A DNA stretch of 5,948 nt from an uncultured Oscillospiraceae bacterium (lineage in GTDB: Bacteria > Bacillota > Clostridia > Oscillospirales > Acutalibacteraceae): contig USLV01000095.1 in the NCBI GenBank assembly GCA_900555705.1, positions 1-5,948 of the forward strand, given 5' to 3'. Positions 1 through 5,046 of this stretch are shown here, piece after piece. Every line of letters starts with the position of its first letter. Within the stretch, counting starts at the first letter, position 1. The notes under the pieces were generated by a model. That model was given only the letters and a program-made list of their open reading frames with translations. It was not told where the DNA came from and searched no databases. A program made the position numbers and the translations under genes.

Positions 1-702
1 TTTACCATCGAGCTGAAGGCGGGTGAGGCCACGGATGTGGCGTTGTCGCTTGTCAAGGTGCCGGTTGTGCAGAATCTTTCGCTGAACGCAACGGCGACTG
101 CCTCCTCCTTCGAGAAAAACGATCCGGAGCGCGTGCCCGCCAAGGTGCTCGACGGGGATTATGCGAGCCGCTGGTCGTCGGAATATACCGACAATGAGTG
201 GATTGAGATCGATCTCGGAAAGGTCTATAACGTCCGGAATATCAAGCTGTTCTGGGAGGCCTCCTATGCGGCGGAATATGAGCTGTCGGCCTCGGAGGAC
301 GGAGAGGAATGGCTGCTCATCCGGAACGAAACGGATGGCAAGGGCGGCGTTGAAAACATCAAGATCGACACCTATGCGCGGTATATCCGGCTGACCGGCC
401 ACCGGCGGGTGACGATCGACGGCCAGCGCTATGGATATTCGCTTTATGAGTTCGAAGTGTATGGCGGCGAGATCGAAGAGCCGGAACCTGAGGTGCTGCT
501 CGGCGATATCGATGGCGACGAAGTAGTCAACACGACGGATGCACGACTTGCGCTGCAATATGCAGTTGAAAAGATCACGCTGGATGAGGCACAGCTTGCC
601 GCCGGTGATGTGGACGGTGACGGAATCGTCAACACGACGGATGCCCGCCTGATTCTGCAAAAGGCTGTGGAAAAGATTGACAAGTTCCCGGCAGAACAGT
701 AA
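1..702 (+). CDS. Secreted F5/8 type C (CBM32-like) and dockerin type I protein, 3' part
   Basis: The reading frame is open from the first base, so the N-terminus and any catalytic domain lie upstream; 233 residues are visible. Residues 1-20 look like the end of another beta-rich module. Residues about 25-155 form a discoidin/F5/8 type C (CBM32-like) module, recognised from the ATASS start, DGDYASRWSS, EWIEIDLGKVYNVRNIKLFWE and a closing YEFEVYG; such modules usually bind glycans at the cell exterior. After an acidic EEPEPEV linker, residues 167-228 form a type I dockerin with two calcium loops: D169, D171, D173, N177, D180 and D203, D205, D207, N211, D214. Dockerins bind cohesins on scaffolds or cell-surface proteins. 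Both repeats carry the same NTTDARL core, so the partner-contact positions 10 and 11 are T-T in each. The natural partner and the enzyme activity cannot be told from this fragment. The domain calls are secure; membership in a true cellulosome is not shown. Confidence 0.93.
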   Translation, partial: FTIELKAGEATDVALSLVKVPVVQNLSLNATATASSFEKNDPERVPAKVLDGDYASRWSSEYTDNEWIEIDLGKVYNVRNIKLFWEASYAAEYELSASEDGEEWLLIRNETDGKGGVENIKIDTYARYIRLTGHRRVTIDGQRYGYSLYEFEVYGGEIEEPEPEVLLGDIDGDEVVNTTDARLALQYAVEKITLDEAQLAAGDVDGDGIVNTTDARLILQKAVEKIDKFPAEQ

Positions 703-770
703 ACGTGGATACCATAGCCTCTCTGGAGTAAAAGGCTGTTCCTGCCTTGAAGGAATACTGCCAAACGCAT

Positions 771-807
771 AAAAGGCCCTGCGGACAATTTGTCCGCAGG
801 GCCTTTT
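771..807 (+). terminator. Strong intrinsic terminator of the dockerin gene
   Basis: A perfect 17-bp inverted repeat (771-787 with 791-807) has a 3-nt loop. It starts with AAAA and ends with TTTT, so it can act in both directions. It lies about 70 nt after the dockerin stop codon and nothing convincing reads into it from the right, so its main job is probably to end the dockerin transcript. Confidence 0.93.
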
Positions 808-1044
808 GCCGGTACGCGGCGCAGAGGTTCCTGCACATTGTCCATGCGCAATCCCACCCTCCATGAAAAACGGCAACACTGTCTGGCTGCCGCTCCAAAA
901 CCGATAGCGCTTCCTTGGCTTGAGAGAACGATTTCTCTTTACAACGGTATATCGCCAAACAAAACGAAGAAAATATGATAGATTATTCGGTTATAACGAA
1001 CTTTTCGCATTGATTCATCGTGTTTGTATGTTTATGCCGAAAGG
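808..1044. other. Intergenic stretch without a convincing gene
   Basis: No open frame here has a credible ribosome binding site together with protein-like composition. The longest frames run through the 771-807 terminator or into the dockerin gene on the opposite strand. What can be seen is structural: TTGGC (914-918) can pair with GCCAA about 40 nt further on (near 955), enclosing a 6-bp hairpin AGAGAA-CGAT-TTCTCT, and CGGCA/TGCCG flanks another small loop around 872-893. These stems are short and could be chance. The stretch from about 960 on becomes AT-rich and belongs to the upstream region of the XRE gene. Confidence 0.5.
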
Positions 1045-1046
1045 TT
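986..1046 (+). promoter_or_regulatory. Candidate operator repeats upstream of the XRE gene
   Basis: Two imperfect symmetries lie in the AT-rich upstream region. TTCGGTTATAACGAA (986-1000) contains the perfect palindrome GTTATAAC with near-symmetric TTCG/GAA flanks. AACTTTTCG (999-1007) and CGAAAGGTT (1038-1046) form a 9-nt inverted pair with one mismatch, and the second arm overlaps the proposed -35 element. XRE-family repressors often control their own promoter through such sites, so autoregulation is a reasonable inference, but no binding motif for this protein is known to me. Confidence 0.3.
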
Positions 1047-1076
1047 GGCAAAAAGAGAAGCGGAAAATGCTATGAT
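1045..1076 (+). promoter_or_regulatory. Likely sigma-A promoter of the XRE gene (extended -10)
   Basis: TGCTATGAT (1068-1076) is an extended -10 element with the TG motif one base before TATGAT. TTGGCA (1045-1050) resembles a -35 element, but the 20-nt spacer is longer than ideal, so promoter strength probably rests on the extended -10. The start codon follows 26 nt after the -10 element, giving a short leader that contains only the ribosome binding site. Confidence 0.6.
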
Positions 1077-1085
1077 ACACCCTGT

Positions 1086-1094
1086 AAAGGGAGG
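1086..1094 (+). promoter_or_regulatory. Ribosome binding site that sets the XRE start
   Basis: AAAGGGAGG ends on the first base of an upstream in-frame GTG (1094), which therefore cannot use it. The next in-frame GTG (1103) sits 8 nt downstream, the ideal spacing, and is taken as the start. Confidence 0.8.
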
Positions 1095-1102
1095 TGGACG
1101 GT

Positions 1103-1483
1103 GTGTTTCCAGCAGAGCGCATCACGCTGCTCCGTGAGGAACGGGGATTGACCAAGGCAGAGCTGGCCGCCGCGGTTCATGTTAGCCGCTCGTCTATGAC
1201 GGAATATGAAAGCGGCGCAACCCAGCCGTCTATGCCGGTGCTGCTGGAGATGGCCGCGTTCTTTGGTGTGAGCCTGGACTATCTGATGGGGCTAACCTTG
1301 ATCCGCACACCCTTTTCGAAGCTTGAGAGTCAGCTGCAAACCCGTTGTGGTCCGGTACCGGTAGACGTGATTTTCACCTTGAACAATGAGGAGAAGGAAC
1401 TGATCGGTTCGATGCTGCGCTATTGCGCACAGAATCATCCCAAGCCGGAGCGGCGGAAGAAGACAGGAACAAAACGGAAATAG
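1103..1483 (+). CDS. XRE-family helix-turn-helix transcriptional regulator
   Basis: This 126-aa protein carries an N-terminal HTH_3 (XRE/Cro-CI) DNA-binding domain at about residues 5-62. The typical pattern is RITLLREERGLTKAELA, the recognition segment VSRSSMTEYESG, and the closing PSMPVLLEMAAFFGVSLDYLMG. The remaining 60 residues are not a family I recognise: a short region with NNEEKELIGSMLRYCAQ, which may be a dimerising helix, and a very basic tail (PERRKKTGTKRK). There is no phage-type peptidase or metabolite-binding domain. The protein presumably binds operator DNA as a dimer. The gene stands alone with its own promoter and terminator, so its targets cannot be inferred beyond possible autoregulation. 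The GTG at 1103 is preferred over GTG 1094 because of the ribosome binding site spacing. Confidence 0.9.
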   Translation: MFPAERITLLREERGLTKAELAAAVHVSRSSMTEYESGATQPSMPVLLEMAAFFGVSLDYLMGLTLIRTPFSKLESQLQTRCGPVPVDVIFTLNNEEKELIGSMLRYCAQNHPKPERRKKTGTKRK

Positions 1484-1515
1484 AATGAGGAGACGAACAC
1501 GTTCGTCTCCTCATT
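1484..1515. terminator. Bidirectional terminator shared by convergent XRE and pdaA genes
   Basis: A perfect 15-bp inverted repeat (1484-1498 with 1501-1515) begins directly after the XRE stop codon and ends 6 nt before the pdaA stop on the other strand. The nominal loop is only AC, so the tip bases ACACGT probably open, leaving about 13 bp. The ATT/AAT ends supply short U tracts in both directions. It serves both convergent genes. Confidence 0.88.
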
Positions 1516-1521
1516 TGTCAT

Positions 1522-2319
1522 TTATGCCGTGAGCTCATCCAGCGTACCAAAGCGGTAGCCTAGCTCCTCCCAGCGGGTGAGCAGCTCATCCAGAATATCG
1601 GCGTTTGTCTGGGAGGTGCTGTGCAGCAGCACAACGGCGCCGGGATGGATGCGGGGGATCAGCTTGTCGAAGGCCTGCTGCGGTGTCGGCTGTTTGTCCT
1701 GATACCAGTCGACATAGGCAAGGCTCCAGAAAATCGTCTTATAGCCGAGCTCTTTTGCCTGTTTCAGGTTTTCCGCGCTGTATTTGCCCTGCGGTGGCCG
1801 ATAGTATTTCGGCATCTCCTGTTCCGTTACCTCTTTATAAAGGCTTTCGAGTTCCGACAGCTCGGCCTGAAAGGCGGCTTTGTCCGAAATGGCGGACATA
1901 TCCGGGTGATGGAAGGTGTGGTTGCCGACGATATGCCCCTCCGCCACCATCCGCTTGACGAGATCGGGAGAGGTATTCAGATAGTTCCCGACCAGAAAGA
2001 AGGCAGCCTTGACATTGTGCTTCTGGAGCGCATCCAGGATGGTCGGGGTGCAGCCGCTTTCAAAGCCTGCATCAAAGGTCAGATAGATCACCTTTTCCCC
2101 GCGGCTGTCGACGTACCAGGCGTCCTGCTGCCGCAGCGCCTCCACCGTGGCGTTGCCGGTCGGCGGCGCCCCTTCCTTCTGGAAGCTGAGCCCCCAGTTG
2201 ACGGACGCGCTGCTTTCGACGGCGGCAGGCGACAGCTTTGCCGCGACCGGGATCAGAATCAGCGCTGCGCAGCAGAGGCAGACCAGCGCAATGGTCCGTT
2301 TTTTCAACACGATCACCAT
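1522..2319 (-). CDS. pdaA: PdaA-type polysaccharide deacetylase (spore cortex delta-lactam synthesis)
   Basis: This 265-aa protein has a basic start (LKKR), a hydrophobic segment at about residues 9-27 (signal peptide or membrane anchor) and a NodB-type deacetylase domain. Visible motifs are YLTFDAGFE (catalytic Asp83), NHTFHHPD (metal ligands His134 and His138), RPPQG (174-178), FWSLAYVDW (197-205) and VVLLHS (His233). The NWGLSF segment near residue 42, TFDxGxE in place of TFDDG, and FWSxAxVDW match Bacillus PdaA, which removes the N-acetyl group from muramic acid so that muramic delta-lactam can form in the spore cortex. A peptide-removing amidase such as CwlD normally acts first; none is in the window. 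The ATG at 2319 follows GAGGG by 10 nt; an upstream in-frame TTG (2343) lacks a good ribosome binding site. The gene is divergent from dinB. Family confidence is high; the exact cortex role is inferred from similarity. Confidence 0.9.
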   Translation of the reverse strand: MVIVLKKRTIALVCLCCAALILIPVAAKLSPAAVESSASVNWGLSFQKEGAPPTGNATVEALRQQDAWYVDSRGEKVIYLTFDAGFESGCTPTILDALQKHNVKAAFFLVGNYLNTSPDLVKRMVAEGHIVGNHTFHHPDMSAISDKAAFQAELSELESLYKEVTEQEMPKYYRPPQGKYSAENLKQAKELGYKTIFWSLAYVDWYQDKQPTPQQAFDKLIPRIHPGAVVLLHSTSQTNADILDELLTRWEELGYRFGTLDELTA

Positions 2320-2352
2320 ATCTCCCACACCCTCTTTTCTCAACTGCTGCCA

Positions 2353-2380
2353 GTATATGGCCGCCCGGCGGGGAATATGC
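2353..2380 (-). promoter_or_regulatory. Possible sigma-G-like promoter of pdaA
   Basis: On the minus strand GCATA (2380-2376) fits the GHATR -35 pattern of forespore sigma-G. CATATAC (2359-2353), after a 16-nt spacer, matches only part of CATWHTA. In Bacillus pdaA is a sigma-G gene, which motivates the call, but the spacer is short and the -10 is imperfect. No good sigma-A promoter is seen for this gene. Confidence 0.22.
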
Positions 2381-2382
2381 TC

Positions 2383-2399
2383 CGGTATAAAATATACCG
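2383..2399. repeat. AT-rich palindrome between pdaA and dinB
   Basis: CGGTATA-AAA-TATACCG is a perfect 7-bp inverted repeat with a 3-nt centre. It lies just upstream of the dinB -35 element and in the upstream region of pdaA. It has no U tract, and no gene end is nearby, so it is not a terminator. It could be an operator acting on either divergent gene; its binder is unknown. Confidence 0.5.
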
Positions 2400-2402
2400 A
2401 GC

Positions 2403-2431
2403 TTGACGAAGACGAACATTTGTTTTATACT
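2403..2431 (+). promoter_or_regulatory. Sigma-A promoter of dinB
   Basis: TTGACG (2403-2408) and TATACT (2426-2431) are separated by exactly 17 nt, a near-consensus vegetative promoter. Transcription should start near 2438, within the 10-bp palindrome CTGATATCAG (2430-2439). That start lies too close to an in-frame ATG at 2443 for it to have a ribosome binding site, which supports the later ATG at 2479. Confidence 0.88.
2414..2425 (+). promoter_or_regulatory. LexA (SOS) box in the dinB promoter
   Basis: GAACATTTGTTT fits the clostridial LexA pattern GAAC-N4-GTTT, and with the preceding C it agrees well with the Bacillus CGAAC-N4-GTTC form. It fills the spacer between the -35 and -10 elements, so bound LexA would directly exclude RNA polymerase. 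Lesion-bypass polymerases are classic SOS genes, which makes the match more credible. I saw no second such box in the window. Confidence 0.78.
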
Positions 2432-2463
2432 GATATCAGACAATGAAACGGTGGATAGAGGAA

Positions 2464-2471
2464 GAGGGAGG
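2464..2471 (+). promoter_or_regulatory. Ribosome binding site that sets the dinB start
   Basis: GAGGGAGG lies 7 nt before the ATG at 2479. The earlier in-frame ATG at 2443 has no such site and would sit within a few bases of the transcript start. Confidence 0.85.
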
Positions 2472-2478
2472 CGGACGA

Positions 2479-3705
2479 ATGGAACGAACCATTTTGCACT
2501 GCGATTGCAATGCGTTCTATGCTTCGGTGGAGTGCGTCCGTGAGCCGCGGCTGCGAGAGGTGCCGATGGCGGTCTGTGGTGATCCCGACAGCCGCCACGG
2601 CATTATTCTCGCCAAAAATGAGCGGGCAAAGGCGTTCGGCGTCGCAACCGCCGAGACGATCTGGCAGGCCCGGCGAAAATGTCCGGAACTGTTGCTGGTA
2701 CCGCCGCACCGCGCACTCTACGCCGAGTATTCAGAGCGGCTGAATACGATTTACGCACGTTATACAGACCAGGTTGAGCCCTTCGGTATTGACGAATCCT
2801 GGCTGGATGTAACAGGAAGCCGGGCACTGTTCGGGAATGGGCGGCAGATTGCCGACGAACTTCGGCGTGTTGTCCGACAGGAGCTGGGGCTGACGATCTC
2901 GGTCGGGGTCTCCTTTAACAAAGTGTTTGCCAAGCTCGGCAGTGACTATCAAAAGCCGGATGCGACGACGGTGTTTTCAAGGGACAACTATCGTGAGCGG
3001 GTATTTCCGCTGCCGGTGTCGGCGCTGCTTTATGTCGGTCCTTCCGCGGAAAAGACGCTGAACGGGCTGATGATCCGTACCATCGGCGAGCTGGCAGAGG
3101 CGGATCGTGCCTGCGTCGTTCGGCGGCTGGGGGTGCTTGGCGAGCTGCTGCATGACTATGCCAACGGGCAGGATAACAGCCCTGTGCAGCGGATCGGTGA
3201 TCAGCGGGAGATCAAATCGGTCGGCAACGGACTGACCTTTCGGCGGGATCTGACCAGCCTGACGGAGGTGCGGACCGGGGTGTATGCGCTGGCGGATATG
3301 GTCGGCTCGCGCCTGCGAAAGCACGGACTCTATGGCCGTACGGTACAGGTGACGCTCAAAACCCCGGCGCTTCGGACGCTCACCCGGCAGAAGTCTCTTC
3401 CGGCGGCAACCTGTCTCGCCGGAGAGATCGGGGCGGCGGTCATGGAATTGCTGGCGGACTGCTGGACACCGCCGTCCCCGATTCGCATGTTGACTGTTAC
3501 AGCGCAGCAGCTCAGCAGCTCTCCGGGCGGGGAACAGCTCTCACTTTTCGACGAGGACATTTCCGGACGGCGTGAGCGACGACAGCGGCTGGAGGGGGCG
3601 ATGGACGATATCCGCCGCCGTTATGGCGACGGCGCTGTCCGCGCCGCATCGGTCATTGGGAACACGCTCGGTATCCCCGACAAAGAAGAAAACGGGCACC
3701 GCTGA
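2479..3705 (+). CDS. dinB: Y-family DNA polymerase IV (DinB), lesion bypass
   Basis: This 408-aa protein has the usual length and order of a Y-family polymerase. The palm and fingers begin with LHCDCNAFYASVE: Asp9 is a metal ligand and Tyr14 sits at the steric-gate position that excludes ribonucleotides. GIDESWLDVT (103-112) supplies the catalytic Asp105-Glu106 pair, and SVGVSFNKVFAKLGSDYQKPD (141-161) is the conserved palm segment. A helix-hairpin-helix-like thumb (YVGPSAEKTLNGLMIRTIGELAE) and the little-finger domain (about 243-345) follow. QLSLF (353-357) near the C-terminus is a canonical binding motif for the beta sliding clamp. The enzyme copies damaged templates with low fidelity and without proofreading. 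Expression is probably SOS-controlled through the LexA box in its promoter. The gene appears monocistronic, divergent from pdaA and upstream of efp, which has its own promoter. All catalytic residues are present, so it should be active. Confidence 0.95.
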   Translation: MERTILHCDCNAFYASVECVREPRLREVPMAVCGDPDSRHGIILAKNERAKAFGVATAETIWQARRKCPELLLVPPHRALYAEYSERLNTIYARYTDQVEPFGIDESWLDVTGSRALFGNGRQIADELRRVVRQELGLTISVGVSFNKVFAKLGSDYQKPDATTVFSRDNYRERVFPLPVSALLYVGPSAEKTLNGLMIRTIGELAEADRACVVRRLGVLGELLHDYANGQDNSPVQRIGDQREIKSVGNGLTFRRDLTSLTEVRTGVYALADMVGSRLRKHGLYGRTVQVTLKTPALRTLTRQKSLPAATCLAGEIGAAVMELLADCWTPPSPIRMLTVTAQQLSSSPGGEQLSLFDEDISGRRERRQRLEGAMDDIRRRYGDGAVRAASVIGNTLGIPDKEENGHR

Positions 3706-3722
3706 CCGCCGATGCGGCGGTC
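3704..3722 (+). terminator. Probable weak terminator after dinB
   Basis: An 8-bp GC-rich stem with a 3-nt loop (GACCGCCG-ATG-CGGCGGTC) overlaps the last bases of the dinB stop codon. The first T run (TTTT at 3731-3734) comes about 8 nt after the stem, later than ideal. An AT-rich inverted repeat GAAAATT/AATTTTC follows at 3726-3747. Termination is therefore likely but may be leaky into efp. Confidence 0.5.
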
Positions 3723-3758
3723 GTGGAAAATTTTGTACGGAATTTTCTGTGAATCCCC

Positions 3759-3787
3759 TTGAAAAAAAGAAGAAAGTACGGTAGAAT
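3759..3787 (+). promoter_or_regulatory. Sigma-A promoter of efp
   Basis: TTGAAA (3759-3764) and TAGAAT (3782-3787) are separated by exactly 17 nt, with a purine-rich spacer. The expected transcript start is near 3794, leaving a leader of about 27 nt with GGAGGA 7 nt before the efp ATG. It points to constitutive expression of efp independent of the SOS-controlled dinB. Confidence 0.85.
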
Positions 3788-3820
3788 AAACTGAATTGTT
3801 TGAAAATGGAGGAAACAGAC

Positions 3821-4378
3821 ATGGTATCTGCAGGCGATTTCAGAAATGGCGTCACCTTCGAGATGGATGGCAACGTATATCAGATCATTGAGTTTCAGCA
3901 TGTGAAACCCGGCAAGGGCGCCGCTTTTGTGCGTACCAAGATCCGGAATGTGATAGCGGGCACCGTTGTGGAAAAGACCTTCAACCCGACGGACAAGTAT
4001 CCGACCGCTTATGTGGAGCGTAAGGAGATGGAGTATTCCTATTCCGACGGCGATCTCTACTATTTCATGGACGGCGAGACCTATGAGCTGATGCCGATCA
4101 ACAAGGACGTGCTCTCCGACAACTTCAAGTTTGTCAAGGAGAACATGGTCTGCCGCGTCATGTCCTATAAGGGCAAGGTGTTCGGCGTCGAGCCGCCGAA
4201 CTTTGTGGAGCTGCAGGTCACGAAGACCGATCCCGGCTTCAAGGGCGACACCGCCACCAACGCCACCAAACCGGCGGAGCTCGAGACCGGCGCTGAGGTT
4301 CGTGTGCCGCTGTTCATCGACGAGGGCGAAATGATCCGTGTCGACACCCGTACCGGCGAATATATGGAGCGCGCATAA
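3821..4378 (+). CDS. efp: Translation elongation factor P
   Basis: This 185-aa protein matches EF-P along its full length. EF-P binds stalled ribosomes between the P and E sites and promotes peptide bond formation at consecutive prolines. Domain I (about 1-63) includes FQHVKPGKGAAFVRTK with Lys32 at the loop tip, the position modified in bacteria that use a lysine-type EF-P. No modification enzyme is encoded in this window. Domain II runs about 65-127, and domain III ends with VPLFIDEGEMIRVDTRTGEYMERA, the EF-P signature. The ATG at 3821 is preferred over an upstream in-frame TTG (3800) because GGAGGA sits 7 nt before it and because EF-P families start here (MVSAGDFRNG). It has its own promoter and is probably co-transcribed with the next gene after a 75-nt gap with no terminator. 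Confidence 0.97.
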   Translation: MVSAGDFRNGVTFEMDGNVYQIIEFQHVKPGKGAAFVRTKIRNVIAGTVVEKTFNPTDKYPTAYVERKEMEYSYSDGDLYYFMDGETYELMPINKDVLSDNFKFVKENMVCRVMSYKGKVFGVEPPNFVELQVTKTDPGFKGDTATNATKPAELETGAEVRVPLFIDEGEMIRVDTRTGEYMERA

Positions 4379-4436
4379 ATCTGCGCGAAAGGATTGGGTA
4401 TAAACATGGCCGAAACGACATATCCTGAAACTTGTG

Positions 4437-4445
4437 AAAAGGAGG
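4437..4445 (+). promoter_or_regulatory. Ribosome binding site that sets the CD1247-type start
   Basis: AAAAGGAGG lies 8 nt before the ATG at 4454. In-frame alternatives TTG 4394 and ATG 4406 have only poor or badly spaced sites and would add residues unlike the family N-terminus. Confidence 0.85.
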
Positions 4446-4453
4446 ATGCAGTT

Positions 4454-4885
4454 ATGACGATTACAGAGAAGGTCGCGTATCTCAAGGGCTTGATTGAGGG
4501 CATGGAGATCGATGCGAACAGCAAGGAGGGCAAGCTGCTCAAAGCGGCGATGGATGTGCTGTCCGATTTGGCGGTGACGGTGGAGGATCTCGAGGATTAC
4601 ACCGCTGAACTGACCGAGCAGGTCGACGCGATCGACGAGGATCTCGACGCTCTCGAGTGCGATTTCTATGAGGAGTGGGACGAGGACGACGATGATTGCT
4701 GCTGCGATGAGTGCGGCGACGAGTTCTATGATATCACCTGCCCGAGCTGCAACGAGGAGTTCTGTGTCGACGAGGACACGCTGCTCGAGGGCGGCATCGA
4801 TTGCCCGAACTGCGGCGAGCGTCTCGAGTTTGAGATCGATGAGGATGACGACGACTGCTGCTGCGGTTGCCACGACGAGGAGTAA
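4454..4885 (+). CDS. CD1247-family acidic Cys-rich zinc-ribbon protein
   Basis: This 143-aa protein begins MTITEKVAYLKGLIEGM, the N-terminal domain named after Clostridioides difficile CD1247, a family I recall as commonly encoded next to efp in Clostridia. Residues 1-65 are predicted helical and probably coiled coil (SDLAVTVEDLEDYTAELTEQVDAIDEDLDAL). The C-terminal half is very acidic and has 14 cysteines. CPSC (96-99) and CPNC (117-120) make a zinc-ribbon-like pair. These are flanked by two near-copies of an acidic cysteine cluster, DEDDDDCCCDEC (76-87) and DEDDDDCCCGCH (129-140). The protein is cytoplasmic by composition, with no signal or membrane segment. The function is unknown; linkage to efp suggests a housekeeping role near translation, and the cysteines suggest metal binding. 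Both are inferences. The strong terminator right after it ends the efp operon, so no further genes belong to this unit here. Confidence 0.85.
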   Translation: MTITEKVAYLKGLIEGMEIDANSKEGKLLKAAMDVLSDLAVTVEDLEDYTAELTEQVDAIDEDLDALECDFYEEWDEDDDDCCCDECGDEFYDITCPSCNEEFCVDEDTLLEGGIDCPNCGERLEFEIDEDDDDCCCGCHDEE

Positions 4886-4904
4886 TCCGGCGGAATAAAT
4901 GGAT

Positions 4905-4931
4905 AAAAGGACGGGACTTCCCGTCCTTTTT
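4905..4931 (+). terminator. Intrinsic terminator of the efp operon
   Basis: AAAAGGACGGG (4905-4915) pairs perfectly over 11 bp with CCCGTCCTTTT (4920-4930) around a 4-nt ACTT loop, and the stem runs into a T tract. It begins 20 nt after the CD1247-type stop codon. Confidence 0.93.
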
Positions 4932-4951
4932 CTGATTAACCCGCGCGGTTT

Positions 4952-4980
4952 TTGTCGTTTTTTTATTTTTTCTGAATGAT
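4952..4980 (+). promoter_or_regulatory. Possible promoter of the ECF sigma operon
   Basis: TTGTCG (4952-4957) and AATGAT (4975-4980, preceded by CTG) are 17 nt apart with a very T-rich spacer; each element matches 4 of 6 consensus bases. AACCC at 4938-4942 with CGT at 4956-4958 faintly recalls an ECF-type promoter, but the 14-nt distance is too short. Autoregulation by the sigma factor is therefore not demonstrated. Confidence 0.4.
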
Positions 4981-4991
4981 GAACAAAATCG

Positions 4992-5032
4992 GTCCGTCCG
5001 GTGTCTCTATGGAAGACCGGGGCGGTGCGGAC
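4992..5032 (+). promoter_or_regulatory. Leader stem-loop just before the sigma ribosome binding site
   Basis: GTCCG (4992-4996) can pair with CGGAC (5028-5032), and within it CCGGT (4998-5002) with ACCGG (5016-5020), separated by an asymmetric internal loop. The outer stem ends one base before AAGAGG, the ribosome binding site, so the fold could influence translation initiation. The pairing is short and might be chance. Confidence 0.35.
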
Positions 5033-5046
5033 AAGAGGTGAGAGGA

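Noticed and set aside
1..702. Reading the dockerin as proof of a cellulosome
   Set aside because: Dockerins occur in many gut Clostridia without a scaffold, and neither a cohesin nor a glycoside hydrolase domain is visible here.
444..958. Minus-strand frames through the dockerin gene and the 771-807 terminator
   Set aside because: They run through a perfect terminator and overlap a gene with clear domains; the composition is not protein-like.
1495..1504. GAACACGTTC in the convergent terminator as a LexA site
   Set aside because: The half-sites are separated by 2 nt rather than 4, and the sequence is explained by the terminator stem.
1621..2406. Plus-strand open frame of 261 codons opposite pdaA
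   Set aside because: The minus strand carries all deacetylase motifs; the plus-strand translation resembles no family and is a by-product of GC-rich codons.
3653..4873. Long minus-strand open frame of about 400 codons opposite efp and the CD1247-type gene
   Set aside because: It lies wholly antisense to two well-supported genes, is low complexity and hydrophobic in a way set by the codons of the other strand, and has no ribosome binding site.
4938..4971. AACC-CGCGC-GGTT followed by T tracts as a second terminator in tandem
   Set aside because: The stem is only 4 bp. The T-rich run is better seen as a promoter spacer or plain AT-rich intergenic DNA after the strong terminator at 4905-4931.
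4976..5041. Possible 21-codon leader peptide (MMNKIGPSG...) before the sigma gene
   Set aside because: It is open and overlaps the sigma start, which would suit translational coupling, but only a T-rich stretch precedes it and there is no ribosome binding site.
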